64,000 nucleotides of DNA. Source: Lepagella muris (GTDB lineage Bacteria > Bacteroidota > Bacteroidia > Bacteroidales > Muribaculaceae). A program made the translations under genes and the position numbers. The stretch covers positions 1 through 64,000 of the forward strand of contig NZ_SRYB01000006.1 in assembly GCF_004793975.1 (NCBI RefSeq), given 5' to 3'. Positions 33,737-43,318 of this stretch are shown here, piece by piece. How positions within the stretch are numbered: position 1 is the stretch's first letter; each line of letters starts with the position of its first letter. The notes beneath the pieces were generated by a model. The model searched no databases, was not told the DNA's origin, and was given only the letters and a program-made list of their open reading frames with translations.

Positions 33737-36256
33737 TTATTTCAATGGGATACGGAGAATCATGGCGGAGCTTGCCGGGCATTCCACGTCTATCGTATTG
33801 CCGGAAACTTTCATGTTGCTCTCCTGTGCACTGATCTTCAATGGTTCGGCAAATGAATTTTCCGCATTGATATCATCGGCTCCAACGACTATACGGCGTG
33901 CATCTCCATTCGCTGCACTGCCACCACGCAGTGCTATCGACGTGCGCCACGGCTCAGTACGTCCGTTCACCATCTTTACTATCAACTCTTTGCGATCCTT
34001 ATCAACGCCGGCAACCGCATAATGCTTGTTGACAACGCGATAGTTGTAGGTATACGCCTCCTTACCGTCAAGATAACAGGTCCATTTATTGCCACGTATC
34101 TTGATGCACACGTCATACCATTTGTCTTTGAGAATCGGCAACTGATTGCGGTAGTCGAACAGCGATACGGAACCCTTCTCGCTGATCTCACGGAAGATTA
34201 CAGATTCATTGGAATGACTGCCTAAATCCGCCATGAAATACTTACCCTCATTCTCCATACCGAAAATCACGCGCATACTTTCCCTTCCATCTGTCTTTTT
34301 GGCTTTAAGACGTATTGTGCAGTCGCCGGTGGTAAGGTCGTTGAGCTTGATAATTGACTCATGCGACGCCTCTGTCTGAATGATGGTGCCATCCGCACCA
34401 AACTCCCATTTACCTCTCAGCGGACTCCATCTGCCGTCAATACCATCACGTTCAGAGGAATATACCAGTTTACCACCGGATTCAATCCGTATATCGCGGA
34501 ACTCCGCAGACGCATTTGCCGTGCCAAGACCGATAAATCCATGAGGCGCGAACGGGACAGCGGTATCCTCCCCTCTTATCACCGTATTCACATTAACATC
34601 AGGACGATTCTCAGCAAACGCCTTCAAGAGATGATAATTCGAACGTCCGTAAGTCTGCTTACCATCATACACAATCAGATGACCCTTGCCATAATGGGCA
34701 TTCTGCAACAATGGTGCATACGACACGAGTTGCACCTTGTCGCCATTCCGCTCCACCCCGGTAAGGAATGCAGCCTCGGCAAGCGAAGAATAGAGATTGT
34801 TACGTCCGGTAGCGGCATATTCACCTATATACACCTTGTAGGGGAGACGCGAAGGGAGTTTGTCGTAGACATCGGCATTATTATAGAACCAGTCGGCAGT
34901 CTCATAATAATGCGGATCGATAATCTCCACCTCATCAAGTTTTTCGACATCCTTGCTGAACATGAGAGCCGTTATAAGCTCAATCTGCGGATAACGCTCC
35001 TTAATAGCCTTATGGAAACGGTTATAGTTTACGGCATATCTACCAAACACATTCTCATTTCCTACCTCAACATATCGCAGAGGGAATGGCTCCGGATGCC
35101 CGTTGCGGGCACGTTCCGCACCCCAACGTGTAGAGGTATCGCCTATGGCATACTCTATCGCGTCAAGAGCATCCTGAATCAGCGGTTCAAGGTCGTCACC
35201 ATCCACATAGTCACCGTTACGGAACAGACACGACATACCGGCATTGCACACAAACATACCATCGGCACCGATATCCTCACAGAATTGCAGAAATTCATGG
35301 TAACCAAAACCGTAGGTGCTACGGTAGCCCCAGAGATCATATTCACCGGGACGTTTCACCGGATCACCTATCGTCTCTTTCCAATTCACACGGTTATCCA
35401 GCGTAAGACCTTCCACGATACAACCGCCGGGCCAGCGGATAAATGCCGGTTTCAACTCCTCGATGGTTGTGGCGATATCCCGACGAAGCCCATTGGGACG
35501 GTTGCGGTAGGTATCGGCAGGAAACAGCGACACAAAATCAAGCCATATAGTACCCTCCGGAGGGAACGACAGGCTAAGGGATGCCTTGTCGCACGAATCA
35601 TCGGCGACAAAAGTGGCGTCATACTTGTGCCATTCGCCATCGGAATCTATATTTATCTGAGCGGAGGCAAGAGACTTTCCGGCAGCATCCACGAGCGAAG
35701 CCGTGCATCGACGGGCACCCTCCCCTCGCAGATATAGACTGAGACGATACGTTTTCCCTTTCTCGATTGCCATACCCCAGTATCCGGTATTTACAGCCGA
35801 CACGTCGCGATGGGCGCGGCTGAGGTCAATGCGCAGAGAATGAGGCGTTGCGGAATTTAACGGATATTCATCGGTGATTTGCGAAGATGCCTGTGAGCCG
35901 TCGGCATACTGCGTGCGCCACGCGGTCATGCCACGGTCGGCACCCCAACGCACCTTGAAATTGTTGATGGAATCATTGGAATAGCAACGCGCAGTCGGAG
36001 CGGCGGCAAAGCCGTCGGCATCAAGCGTGCAGCCGGTCGGAAGAGTACCCTCCTCAAAGCCACGGTTGCGCACCATCTCGGCGTATAGTCCGCCGTCGCC
36101 GGCTCCGGATATCTCCTCAAAGAATACGCCATAGAGCGTAGCCGGCACCTTGTCACCGGTTTTCTTTAAATTTATATCTATCCGGCTCTCGGCAACGGCT
36201 GACACCGACAGAGATATCATTGCCGCCGCAATAGCATATTTCAGTAGATTAGTCAT
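33737..36256 (-). CDS. Alpha-L-arabinofuranosidase, GH51
   Basis: 839 aa. Signal peptide (to about SAVAES). GH51 signatures: LYGVFFEEISGAGDGGLYAE, RWPGGCIVEG and VEVGNEN with the acid/base E401, then YIGEYAATG with the nucleophile E479. A LamG-like module (about 585-730, with WSPLRGKWEFGADGTI) is placed between the barrel and the carboxyl beta domain. It releases arabinose from arabinan, arabinoxylan or pectin side chains with retention. It is 17 bp behind an unclassified hydrolase-like gene in the same operon. Confidence 0.95.
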   Translation of the reverse strand: MTNLLKYAIAAAMISLSVSAVAESRIDINLKKTGDKVPATLYGVFFEEISGAGDGGLYAEMVRNRGFEEGTLPTGCTLDADGFAAAPTARCYSNDSINNFKVRWGADRGMTAWRTQYADGSQASSQITDEYPLNSATPHSLRIDLSRAHRDVSAVNTGYWGMAIEKGKTYRLSLYLRGEGARRCTASLVDAAGKSLASAQINIDSDGEWHKYDATFVADDSCDKASLSLSFPPEGTIWLDFVSLFPADTYRNRPNGLRRDIATTIEELKPAFIRWPGGCIVEGLTLDNRVNWKETIGDPVKRPGEYDLWGYRSTYGFGYHEFLQFCEDIGADGMFVCNAGMSCLFRNGDYVDGDDLEPLIQDALDAIEYAIGDTSTRWGAERARNGHPEPFPLRYVEVGNENVFGRYAVNYNRFHKAIKERYPQIELITALMFSKDVEKLDEVEIIDPHYYETADWFYNNADVYDKLPSRLPYKVYIGEYAATGRNNLYSSLAEAAFLTGVERNGDKVQLVSYAPLLQNAHYGKGHLIVYDGKQTYGRSNYHLLKAFAENRPDVNVNTVIRGEDTAVPFAPHGFIGLGTANASAEFRDIRIESGGKLVYSSERDGIDGRWSPLRGKWEFGADGTIIQTEASHESIIKLNDLTTGDCTIRLKAKKTDGRESMRVIFGMENEGKYFMADLGSHSNESVIFREISEKGSVSLFDYRNQLPILKDKWYDVCIKIRGNKWTCYLDGKEAYTYNYRVVNKHYAVAGVDKDRKELIVKMVNGRTEPWRTSIALRGGSAANGDARRIVVGADDINAENSFAEPLKISAQESNMKVSGNTIDVECPASSAMILRIPLK

Positions 36257-36273
36257 TTAATTGATGATTAATA

Positions 36274-38484
36274 TTACCAACGGAAGGTCACCTTGCGTCC
36301 GTCGGGGTTATTCTCGAAGTTAATTAGATACGTTCTTGAAGCTGCATCCCATGCATTGGAAACCAATGATTCCTTTCCATCTATCAGCACACTCTTGGGT
36401 GCTGAGGGGAGAAGCACACGTGCCACGCCGTCTGTATCGATCGGACTTTTTGCTACAAATGTGTACTCCCCTTTCGCTCTCTTCTCATCGCTCTCACGGA
36501 AAGAAGCGGCAAGCACCTGTGGCTTCTTGCCATCCTTCACCTTAGCGACATCGAGAAGCATAACCTGTGTGTTTGGTGTAACAGTCACCTCATCCTTCAT
36601 CGGGAGCGTATGGTCAAACATATCTATATACTTACCTTTCAGAGTAAGCGGCTCATCGCTCACACTCTCATCAACCACAGCAGCGAGAGTGTAGGGACCG
36701 CGCTGAAGCAGATAGTTGTTCTTGAATTTGAGTGCGCCACCCTTAGCCTGCTTCTCATAAAGACCGGTCAACGTAGATATATATCCGGCATCACCATTCT
36801 CATTCAGAATGAACTCCTTCGGGTCATGACGCATCACGCATACAGTGCCCTTCCCTACCTTATAGTTACCTTCACCGGCATTCTGCGGCATACCCATCAT
36901 AGAGAAGAGATGCTGCGACGGTGCAGCGTATGAATTGCCGCCGTTGTTCCACCATTCCGGCACACTCTGGAATGGGTCCTTATCCGAGCCGCAGAACAGA
37001 AGCACACCACCCTTCTTCACCCATTCGGCAAGATGCTCATGAGCAGCCGGGTCAAGCGGTTTCATATTAGAATAAGTCATCACGAGCACCTTCGTCGATG
37101 CAAGCGTAGCGGGGAATCCGAGATTCTCGATATGCACAGTCTTAACAGGCACACCCCTCTTTACAAGAGGAATCGCCATGCCGTAGAAATTCGCGAGCTG
37201 CGGATCGTCATAACCTTCATGAAGCGGGAAACGCTGGAACATAAGGGAGTTTGACATCAGCACGCCGATACCCTGGTTGCCGCTGACAGTGTTCTTCACC
37301 ACCGGCATCTTATTCAAGGCATTCACCATCACCTGCATCTGCGCAGAGTAGAAACGCGGAATCTTCGTCTTCTCATCGCTGTCGGCACTCACGCGGTAAA
37401 GCCCCTCATAGATACGTTCAGGCCAAGGCATTATCTCATAGTCGCCTACACCGGGATAGAGAAGTTTGGCAGTAAAGGTAGCCTGATAATTACGCTTATA
37501 GTCATCCCAATCCTTCGCACGGTCCTCAATCGGGTCAGTGAGGAAGAACATCTTTCTGCCCGTCGGTGCGGTCATCGACTCCATAGAGCCGTATTCAAGG
37601 AAAGCAGTCTCAAATACCCTCTCGCGTGCCTTGCCATTATAATAATTCGGTTCGCGGGAAGTTCCGGTCCACACCTGTGCGATATATCCGTCAACGCAAG
37701 GCAGAGATGCAAGACTCGCCTCCGGGCTGACAATCTGCCACTGAGAGTAGTTGACGAGAGAATGGGTAGGCACATAGCACTTTATATCCCGACCAAGCGT
37801 CTTGCCATACTCCTTGGCGTAGGTGAACACCTCATTCAACGCACGATAATAGAGATGATACTTCAATTTATTGGAGAGATACGTAGCTTCGGGCGACTCA
37901 TGCTGCGGTTGCCATTCAGTGCCATAATACTCCTTCCATTCGCGTTTGAAAGCATCGCTATATCCCGAACGCGCCCAGAACTCAGGCTCCTCCATAAAGA
38001 TAGCGTCAATACCGGCATCAATCACGCGCTTCACGTGAGCCTCCTTCAGATATTTCAGGAAGTTCATCGACGGCACGATATAAGGCACAAGGTGCCCGTG
38101 CCAGATAGTGTCGCCGCGCTGCGTCACCTGTCCTTCATCAAGATGGGAACGACCGTCCCATTTCCCGGTGAAATAATCCTGATACTCGCCCCATGCGATT
38201 CCGGTCATGAAATGCACTGTATAGCCACGGTCGCGCCAGCTCTTCACGCGACTCTCAAAATTACGGTTTCCATTCCTGTCGGAAGGATTGCCACCCACAC
38301 CATACACCATCACGGCATCCGCACGGTTATCAATAGTAGGACGCCATTCACGCGAAGTCTGGAACGTGGTCTTCACATTGTCGTCTGCCATCATCGGCGA
38401 CACACCGGCGCCCATTGACGCCAACAATGGTAAAGCCACGCCCACGCGCCACAAGCGCGCATAATCTTTTCTGTTCTGTCTCAT
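36274..38484 (-). CDS. Putative glycoside hydrolase-like secreted protein
   Basis: 736 aa from the ATG at 38484; the longer frame to 38532 would use TTG. Amino-terminal signal (about 1-35). The first half looks like a TIM barrel: SWRDRGYTVHFMTGIAWGEY, then DAGIDAIFMEEPEFWARSGY with candidate acids. The second half has PLVKRGVPVKTVHIENLG and HEHLAEWVKKGGVLLFCG, as in the trimerisation (class I GATase-like) domain of GH42 beta-galactosidases. A beta domain ends the chain. I do not recognise an assigned GH family. Co-transcription with GH51 suggests action on an arabinose-rich glycan. Confidence 0.8.
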   Translation of the reverse strand: MRQNRKDYARLWRVGVALPLLASMGAGVSPMMADDNVKTTFQTSREWRPTIDNRADAVMVYGVGGNPSDRNGNRNFESRVKSWRDRGYTVHFMTGIAWGEYQDYFTGKWDGRSHLDEGQVTQRGDTIWHGHLVPYIVPSMNFLKYLKEAHVKRVIDAGIDAIFMEEPEFWARSGYSDAFKREWKEYYGTEWQPQHESPEATYLSNKLKYHLYYRALNEVFTYAKEYGKTLGRDIKCYVPTHSLVNYSQWQIVSPEASLASLPCVDGYIAQVWTGTSREPNYYNGKARERVFETAFLEYGSMESMTAPTGRKMFFLTDPIEDRAKDWDDYKRNYQATFTAKLLYPGVGDYEIMPWPERIYEGLYRVSADSDEKTKIPRFYSAQMQVMVNALNKMPVVKNTVSGNQGIGVLMSNSLMFQRFPLHEGYDDPQLANFYGMAIPLVKRGVPVKTVHIENLGFPATLASTKVLVMTYSNMKPLDPAAHEHLAEWVKKGGVLLFCGSDKDPFQSVPEWWNNGGNSYAAPSQHLFSMMGMPQNAGEGNYKVGKGTVCVMRHDPKEFILNENGDAGYISTLTGLYEKQAKGGALKFKNNYLLQRGPYTLAAVVDESVSDEPLTLKGKYIDMFDHTLPMKDEVTVTPNTQVMLLDVAKVKDGKKPQVLAASFRESDEKRAKGEYTFVAKSPIDTDGVARVLLPSAPKSVLIDGKESLVSNAWDAASRTYLINFENNPDGRKVTFRW

Positions 38485-38663
38485 GATATATAAATTCAAT
38501 CTGATTCTATAGCATTGACCACATTCCGGCAAAAAGATAGGTCAGTCAACAGCCGGATGAGTCGGTTTCCGCAAAATAACATAAAAACATCCGACAACTC
38601 TGTTGTCATCCCTGCCAAAGTTGTAAACCGACACGTCAGCACACAACTTTCAACCCCATACAT
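38485..38663. other. Gap upstream of hydrolase operon
   Basis: About 180 bp that should hold the promoter of the hydrolase/GH51 operon. A near-match CAACTTTG (one off TAnnTTTG) lies near 38614-38621 on the minus strand. Nothing else is seen. Confidence 0.4.
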
Positions 38664-38706
38664 ACACAAAAAGCAGGCAACCGTCATGGTGACCTGCTTT
38701 TTGTGT
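38664..38706 (-). terminator. Terminator of the RND efflux operon
   Basis: A perfect 14-bp stem (38664-38677 with 38693-38706) with runs of A and T on both sides, about 75 bp past the end of the TolC-like gene. Confidence 0.8.
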
Positions 38707-38779
38707 TTGAATCTGTATTGTCGGACCACCGGGATAATAAAGTTTCAACCGGTTCCATTATTACAGGCAGATTGGATTA

Positions 38780-40213
38780 CTAATGGGTTGGAGATGTGGA
38801 ATGGGCGGTGGATTTGGGCGACGGGTCAAGTCCTCCACCGAGTGCCTTATAGAGATTGACTATGGCAAGGTATTCGTTGCGAAGGGCATTACTGAGTCCG
38901 ATGCGGGCATCGAAGAAACGTCGCTGTGCGTCGAGCACGTCTATATAGTTGAGACTTCCGCCACGGTACTGCACATGGGCAAGCTGCACGTATTTTGTGG
39001 CGGCATCGCAAAGCTCCGACTTCAGTAATGCCGACTCATGCGCCTTCTGGTAATCTACCACGGCATTGCTTACCTCAGTAAATGCGCTTATCACTGCCTG
39101 CTCGTAGGAATAACGCGCCTGTTCGTAGGCGGCTTTCGAAGCCTCATATTTCTTCTTACGTCGCCCGAAATCGAAAATCGGTCCGGCAATGTTTCCTCCC
39201 ACGTAAGTCCACGGGGATTTGAAGAAAGTAGACAGCTCATCATTCTCCAGACCTCCTGACAAGGAGATCTTCAGATTCGGAAAACGGTTGGCATATTTCA
39301 GACCGACATCCGCCATAGCCGCCTCCAGGTTCTGCTGCGCCCTGCGCAGGTCGGGACGACGCTGCAACAGTGATGAGGGCACACCTACCGGAAGACGTTC
39401 CGGCAGATTCTCATACAGGCTCAATGCCGATCGGCGAATCTCCTTCTCCGGATATTCCCCCATCAGAAGCGTTATGGCATTGCGTGCCTTATTGATTTCA
39501 CTCTCAAGATTCGGCACAAGCGATGCAGTGGTGGCATACTCCACCTTTGCCTGCTGATATACAGTCTCCGACGTGAGACCACCCTCAAAACGAAGACGTG
39601 CCTGTTCAAGAGATTCCTGACGGGTCAATAGAGTCTGACGCACGATCTCAAGCTCATTATCGAGAGCTATAAGTCTGAAATAAGCGGATGCCACCTGCGA
39701 TATGAGAGTCATACGCATGGCACGCATATCTTCCACCGTAGCCACATACTTCGCCTTGCTCTGACGACGTGCCCACGTGAGGGCTCCCCATAGATTTATC
39801 TCCCAACCTACGGATAGTTTAAGGTCAAATTCCGGATCTTTATCCACACCGTCGCCATGATAGTTATTGGTCTCATGGTCAGCTCCAACCGTGCCGGTGA
39901 TTTCAGGCAACATGTTGACCTTCTCCACGCCATAGAGGGCACGAAGCTCATCAACCCGTGCCTGTGCCTTGAGCATATCGCGGTTATTCTCAAGAGTACG
40001 CATAATTATCTCCCTCAGCGGTTCATCCGTAAAAAATTCCCACCAATCCATATCGGCAATCGAAAGAGAATCAGTGGTCGGGCTGTCCATGAACGCCGAA
40101 GGCATCTGAAGGTCGGGCTTCGCAAGCCCCTTCACTCCCGAACATGAGGCAAACGCCATTGTGCAGGCAAGTAGCACCGACAGAATTATATTTGATTTCA
40201 AATTGTATCGCAT
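38780..40213 (-). CDS. RND efflux outer-membrane channel (OprM/NodT family)
   Basis: 477 aa. Lipoprotein signal with lipobox FASC. Two outer-membrane-factor repeats are visible by their coiled-coil helices (RDMLKAQARVDELRALYGVE, RRKKKYEASKAAYEQARYSY) and the motifs VGVPSSLLQRRPDLRRAQQN and YRGGSLNYIDVLDAQRRFF. It forms the trimeric exit duct of a tripartite pump. Last gene of a three-gene operon, 12 bp after the pump gene. Confidence 0.95.
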   Translation of the reverse strand: MRYNLKSNIILSVLLACTMAFASCSGVKGLAKPDLQMPSAFMDSPTTDSLSIADMDWWEFFTDEPLREIIMRTLENNRDMLKAQARVDELRALYGVEKVNMLPEITGTVGADHETNNYHGDGVDKDPEFDLKLSVGWEINLWGALTWARRQSKAKYVATVEDMRAMRMTLISQVASAYFRLIALDNELEIVRQTLLTRQESLEQARLRFEGGLTSETVYQQAKVEYATTASLVPNLESEINKARNAITLLMGEYPEKEIRRSALSLYENLPERLPVGVPSSLLQRRPDLRRAQQNLEAAMADVGLKYANRFPNLKISLSGGLENDELSTFFKSPWTYVGGNIAGPIFDFGRRKKKYEASKAAYEQARYSYEQAVISAFTEVSNAVVDYQKAHESALLKSELCDAATKYVQLAHVQYRGGSLNYIDVLDAQRRFFDARIGLSNALRNEYLAIVNLYKALGGGLDPSPKSTAHSTSPTH

Positions 40214-40225
40214 CTTTAGATCTTT

Positions 40226-43200
40226 CTATTTATTTTTTCTAACGAAACGCTCTATCATCACGAAAAAGAACGGTACAAACAGGATACCGACAGTAATCGC
40301 CACAAGCATACCGAAGAATACTCCGGTGCCAATGTCGCGGCGTGCGGCAGAACCGGGACCGGATGCAAAAAGGAGCGGTATAAGTCCGAGCATGAATGCC
40401 AGCGAAGTCATCACGATAGGACGGAAACGCAGTCGTGCGGCAGTAAGCGCGGCACTCACGGCATCCGCACCCTTGTCGACAGCCTCCTTCGCAAACTCCA
40501 CAATCAGAATGGCATTCTTAGCCACCAGACCCACAAGCATCACCAATCCTATCTGGAAATAGATGTTGTTCTCAAGTCCGCATACCCATATACCGAGATA
40601 TGCTCCCACTCCGGCTACGGGTAAGGACAGAATCACTGCCAACGGCACACTCCAACTCTCATATTGCGCCGCCAGACAGAGGAACACAAACAGGAAGGCG
40701 AGACCGAGCACAAGAGCCGTATTGCCGCTCTCATGCTTCTGCTGATATGACAGACCGCTCCATTCCACCCCGATATTTTCGGGAAGTTTCTCCCTGACGA
40801 TTTTCTCCAGCGCATCCATAGCCTGACCGGTGCTGTAGCCATTGGCGGCATCCCCCGACACGGTGGCTGAATAGAACATGTTGAAGCGCGACATAGTTCC
40901 GGGTCCGGTGGTGAAGCGAGATGTACCGAGCGAGGTGATCGGCACCATCGTGTTGTCGGTGCTCTTCACGAAGAAGAGGTTCAGATTCTCCTTGTTGGCG
41001 CGGAAGGGTGCCTCCGCCTGTATGTAGACGCGGTATATTCGGTTGAACATGTTGAAGTCGTTGACGTAGACCGAACCGGTGAAAGCCTTCATCGTGGAGA
41101 AGATATCGCTCACCGGTATGCCCTGCATCTTCACCTTATCGCGGTCCACATCGAAATATAGCTGCGGGATGTCTGGCTGCATCGACACCGACAGATTCGC
41201 AATCGCCGGCACTGCTGCGGCATAATGCCTCAATGAGTCGACTGCCTGTTGCAGATCCTGATACGTCGCATCCCCCTTCGCCTCGAGTACCATCTCAAAG
41301 CCGCCGGATGAACCGAGACCCGGTATGATGGCAGGTGTAGAGACAAACACCTCGCTCTCCGGATACCCGGCAAGATGATCCCTAATGCGCTCGCGGACAA
41401 CGGTTATATCCTCCGTCTCGCGCTCATCCCATGGTTTCAGAATCACGGTCAGCTGCGCATGGGCGGGATTCGTGCCCACGCGCGGTGATGATCCGGTCAC
41501 GTTGAGCACATATCTCACGTCGGGATCCTCCTTCAGATAAGCGATAGCCCTCTCCGTCACCTCACGGCTCCTCTCAATTGTGGCACCCTCCGGAAGGGCA
41601 AGCTCCACCGTGAAATAACCCTGATCCTCTTGCGACATGAAGCTGCGCGGCATCAGGTAGTTCATCACGCAGATAAGAATTATCGCCCCTACGTAGATGG
41701 CAACCATAGTCTTGGGTCGTGCCAACCCCTTCCTTATCATTCCGCAATAGAATCGGTTCCCCTTACCGAGCCAGATATTGATGAGCCGGAACAGTTTCGC
41801 CCGCTTTTTCTTCGTCTCCGGACGCAGCAGCTTCGCACACATCACCGGAGACAGCGTGAGCGCGACCATCGTGGATATGATGACGGACACCGCGATAGTG
41901 ATAGTGAACTGACGGTAGAGCTGACCGGTTATGCCGGGGAGAAAGCTCACGGGGATAAACACCGCACAGAGCACCAGCGACATTGCAATCAGTGCCGAAC
42001 CGATACCACTCATCGCCTTTGCCGTCGCCTCGTATGGAGATAGTTTCTCCTCGTTCATCAGTCGGTCCACATTCTCCACGACGACTATCGCATCATCCAC
42101 CACAATACCGATGGCGAGGATAAGACCGAGCAGAGTCAGCATGTTGAGGGAGAATCCGAACATGAGCATCACGCCGAATGTGCCGACAAGCGAGATCGGC
42201 ACGGCAATCACTGGGATAATTGTTGTACGCCAGTTCTGAAGCGATAGATAGACCACGAGAATCACCAGTATCAGAGCCTCGAAGAATGTCTTGTAGACGT
42301 GATGTATAGACTCCGATATGTAGGTGGTCATGTCAAACGGTATATCGTAGGTTATACCCTCCGGAAATCCCTTTGCAATATTCTCCATCTCCCTCTTCAC
42401 GGCATCCGCCACCTCCATGGCGTTTGCTCCGGGGAGCATGTTGATGTTGATTACGGCAGCATTCCCGCCGTTGATACCACTCTCCGTAGCATAGCTTGAC
42501 GCCTCAAGCGACACACGCGCCACATCCTTCATCCTTATCACCGAGCCGCCGCTCTCCGCACGCAACACGATATCCTCAAACTCAGCAACTGACGATAGAC
42601 GCCCTCTTGCGATGATCGGCATAGTTATGTCAACATTCTCCGAAGGTGCCTGACCGAGAGTGCCGGCGGCAGATTCTCGGTTCTGGTCTTTCAAGGCATT
42701 CTGTATATCCTTCACCGTAAGCCCCATATCTGCAAGTTTCGCAGGATCCACCCATATCTGCATGGCGTAATACCTGCCTCCGACGTTGCTTATACTGCCG
42801 ACGCCCGGTATGCGTCGGATAGGGTCAATGACGTTGAGAGTGGTGTAGTTGCTGAGATATACTTCATCAAACTTTGGATCGTCTGACTGGATTGTGATGG
42901 TCATCAGTCGGCTTGCCGTCTCCTTCGACACCGATATGCCATTCTGCACAACTTCGGCAGGGAGACGTGATTCCGCCTTCTTCACTCGGTTCTGGATATC
43001 CACGGCAGCCAACTCCGGATCGACATCAATATCAAATGTGACGATGGCGGAAAAGCCGCCGGAGTTTGAACTTGACGACGACATATAGATCATGCCGGGA
43101 GTGCCGTTCAATTCCTGCTCAATAGGGGTAGCCACTGCCTGAGTGACCGTAAGGGCATCGGCTCCGGGATAGGAGGCACTGACCTTGACAACCGGTGGCA

Positions 43201-43318
43201 CAATCTGCGGATATTGGTCGACAGGGAGAAGCATCAGTCCGATGACACCGATTATGAATACCACGATGGATATCACAATTGAGAACACCGGATGGTCAAG
43301 AAAGAAATTACGCTTCAT
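40226..43318 (-). CDS. RND multidrug efflux pump, HAE1/AcrB family
   Basis: 1030 aa from the ATG at 43318 (MKRNFFLDHPVFS), the usual AcrB length; the longer frame adds a basic, unrelated stretch. Twelve membrane helices with two large periplasmic loops are expected. GIVVDDAIVVVENVDR in the fourth helix carries the paired Asp proton-relay residues. GFSLNMLTLLGLILAIG and SFLPGITGQLYRQF are typical. It exports hydrophobic drugs, bile salts or dyes using proton entry. The start overlaps the end of the fusion-protein gene by 11 bp. Confidence 0.97.
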   Translation of the reverse strand: MKRNFFLDHPVFSIVISIVVFIIGVIGLMLLPVDQYPQIVPPVVKVSASYPGADALTVTQAVATPIEQELNGTPGMIYMSSSSSNSGGFSAIVTFDIDVDPELAAVDIQNRVKKAESRLPAEVVQNGISVSKETASRLMTITIQSDDPKFDEVYLSNYTTLNVIDPIRRIPGVGSISNVGGRYYAMQIWVDPAKLADMGLTVKDIQNALKDQNRESAAGTLGQAPSENVDITMPIIARGRLSSVAEFEDIVLRAESGGSVIRMKDVARVSLEASSYATESGINGGNAAVININMLPGANAMEVADAVKREMENIAKGFPEGITYDIPFDMTTYISESIHHVYKTFFEALILVILVVYLSLQNWRTTIIPVIAVPISLVGTFGVMLMFGFSLNMLTLLGLILAIGIVVDDAIVVVENVDRLMNEEKLSPYEATAKAMSGIGSALIAMSLVLCAVFIPVSFLPGITGQLYRQFTITIAVSVIISTMVALTLSPVMCAKLLRPETKKKRAKLFRLINIWLGKGNRFYCGMIRKGLARPKTMVAIYVGAIILICVMNYLMPRSFMSQEDQGYFTVELALPEGATIERSREVTERAIAYLKEDPDVRYVLNVTGSSPRVGTNPAHAQLTVILKPWDERETEDITVVRERIRDHLAGYPESEVFVSTPAIIPGLGSSGGFEMVLEAKGDATYQDLQQAVDSLRHYAAAVPAIANLSVSMQPDIPQLYFDVDRDKVKMQGIPVSDIFSTMKAFTGSVYVNDFNMFNRIYRVYIQAEAPFRANKENLNLFFVKSTDNTMVPITSLGTSRFTTGPGTMSRFNMFYSATVSGDAANGYSTGQAMDALEKIVREKLPENIGVEWSGLSYQQKHESGNTALVLGLAFLFVFLCLAAQYESWSVPLAVILSLPVAGVGAYLGIWVCGLENNIYFQIGLVMLVGLVAKNAILIVEFAKEAVDKGADAVSAALTAARLRFRPIVMTSLAFMLGLIPLLFASGPGSAARRDIGTGVFFGMLVAITVGILFVPFFFVMIERFVRKNK

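Noticed and set aside
34361..35737. 458-codon open frame on the plus strand
   Set aside because: Lies wholly antisense to the well-supported GH51 gene and shows no domain pattern.
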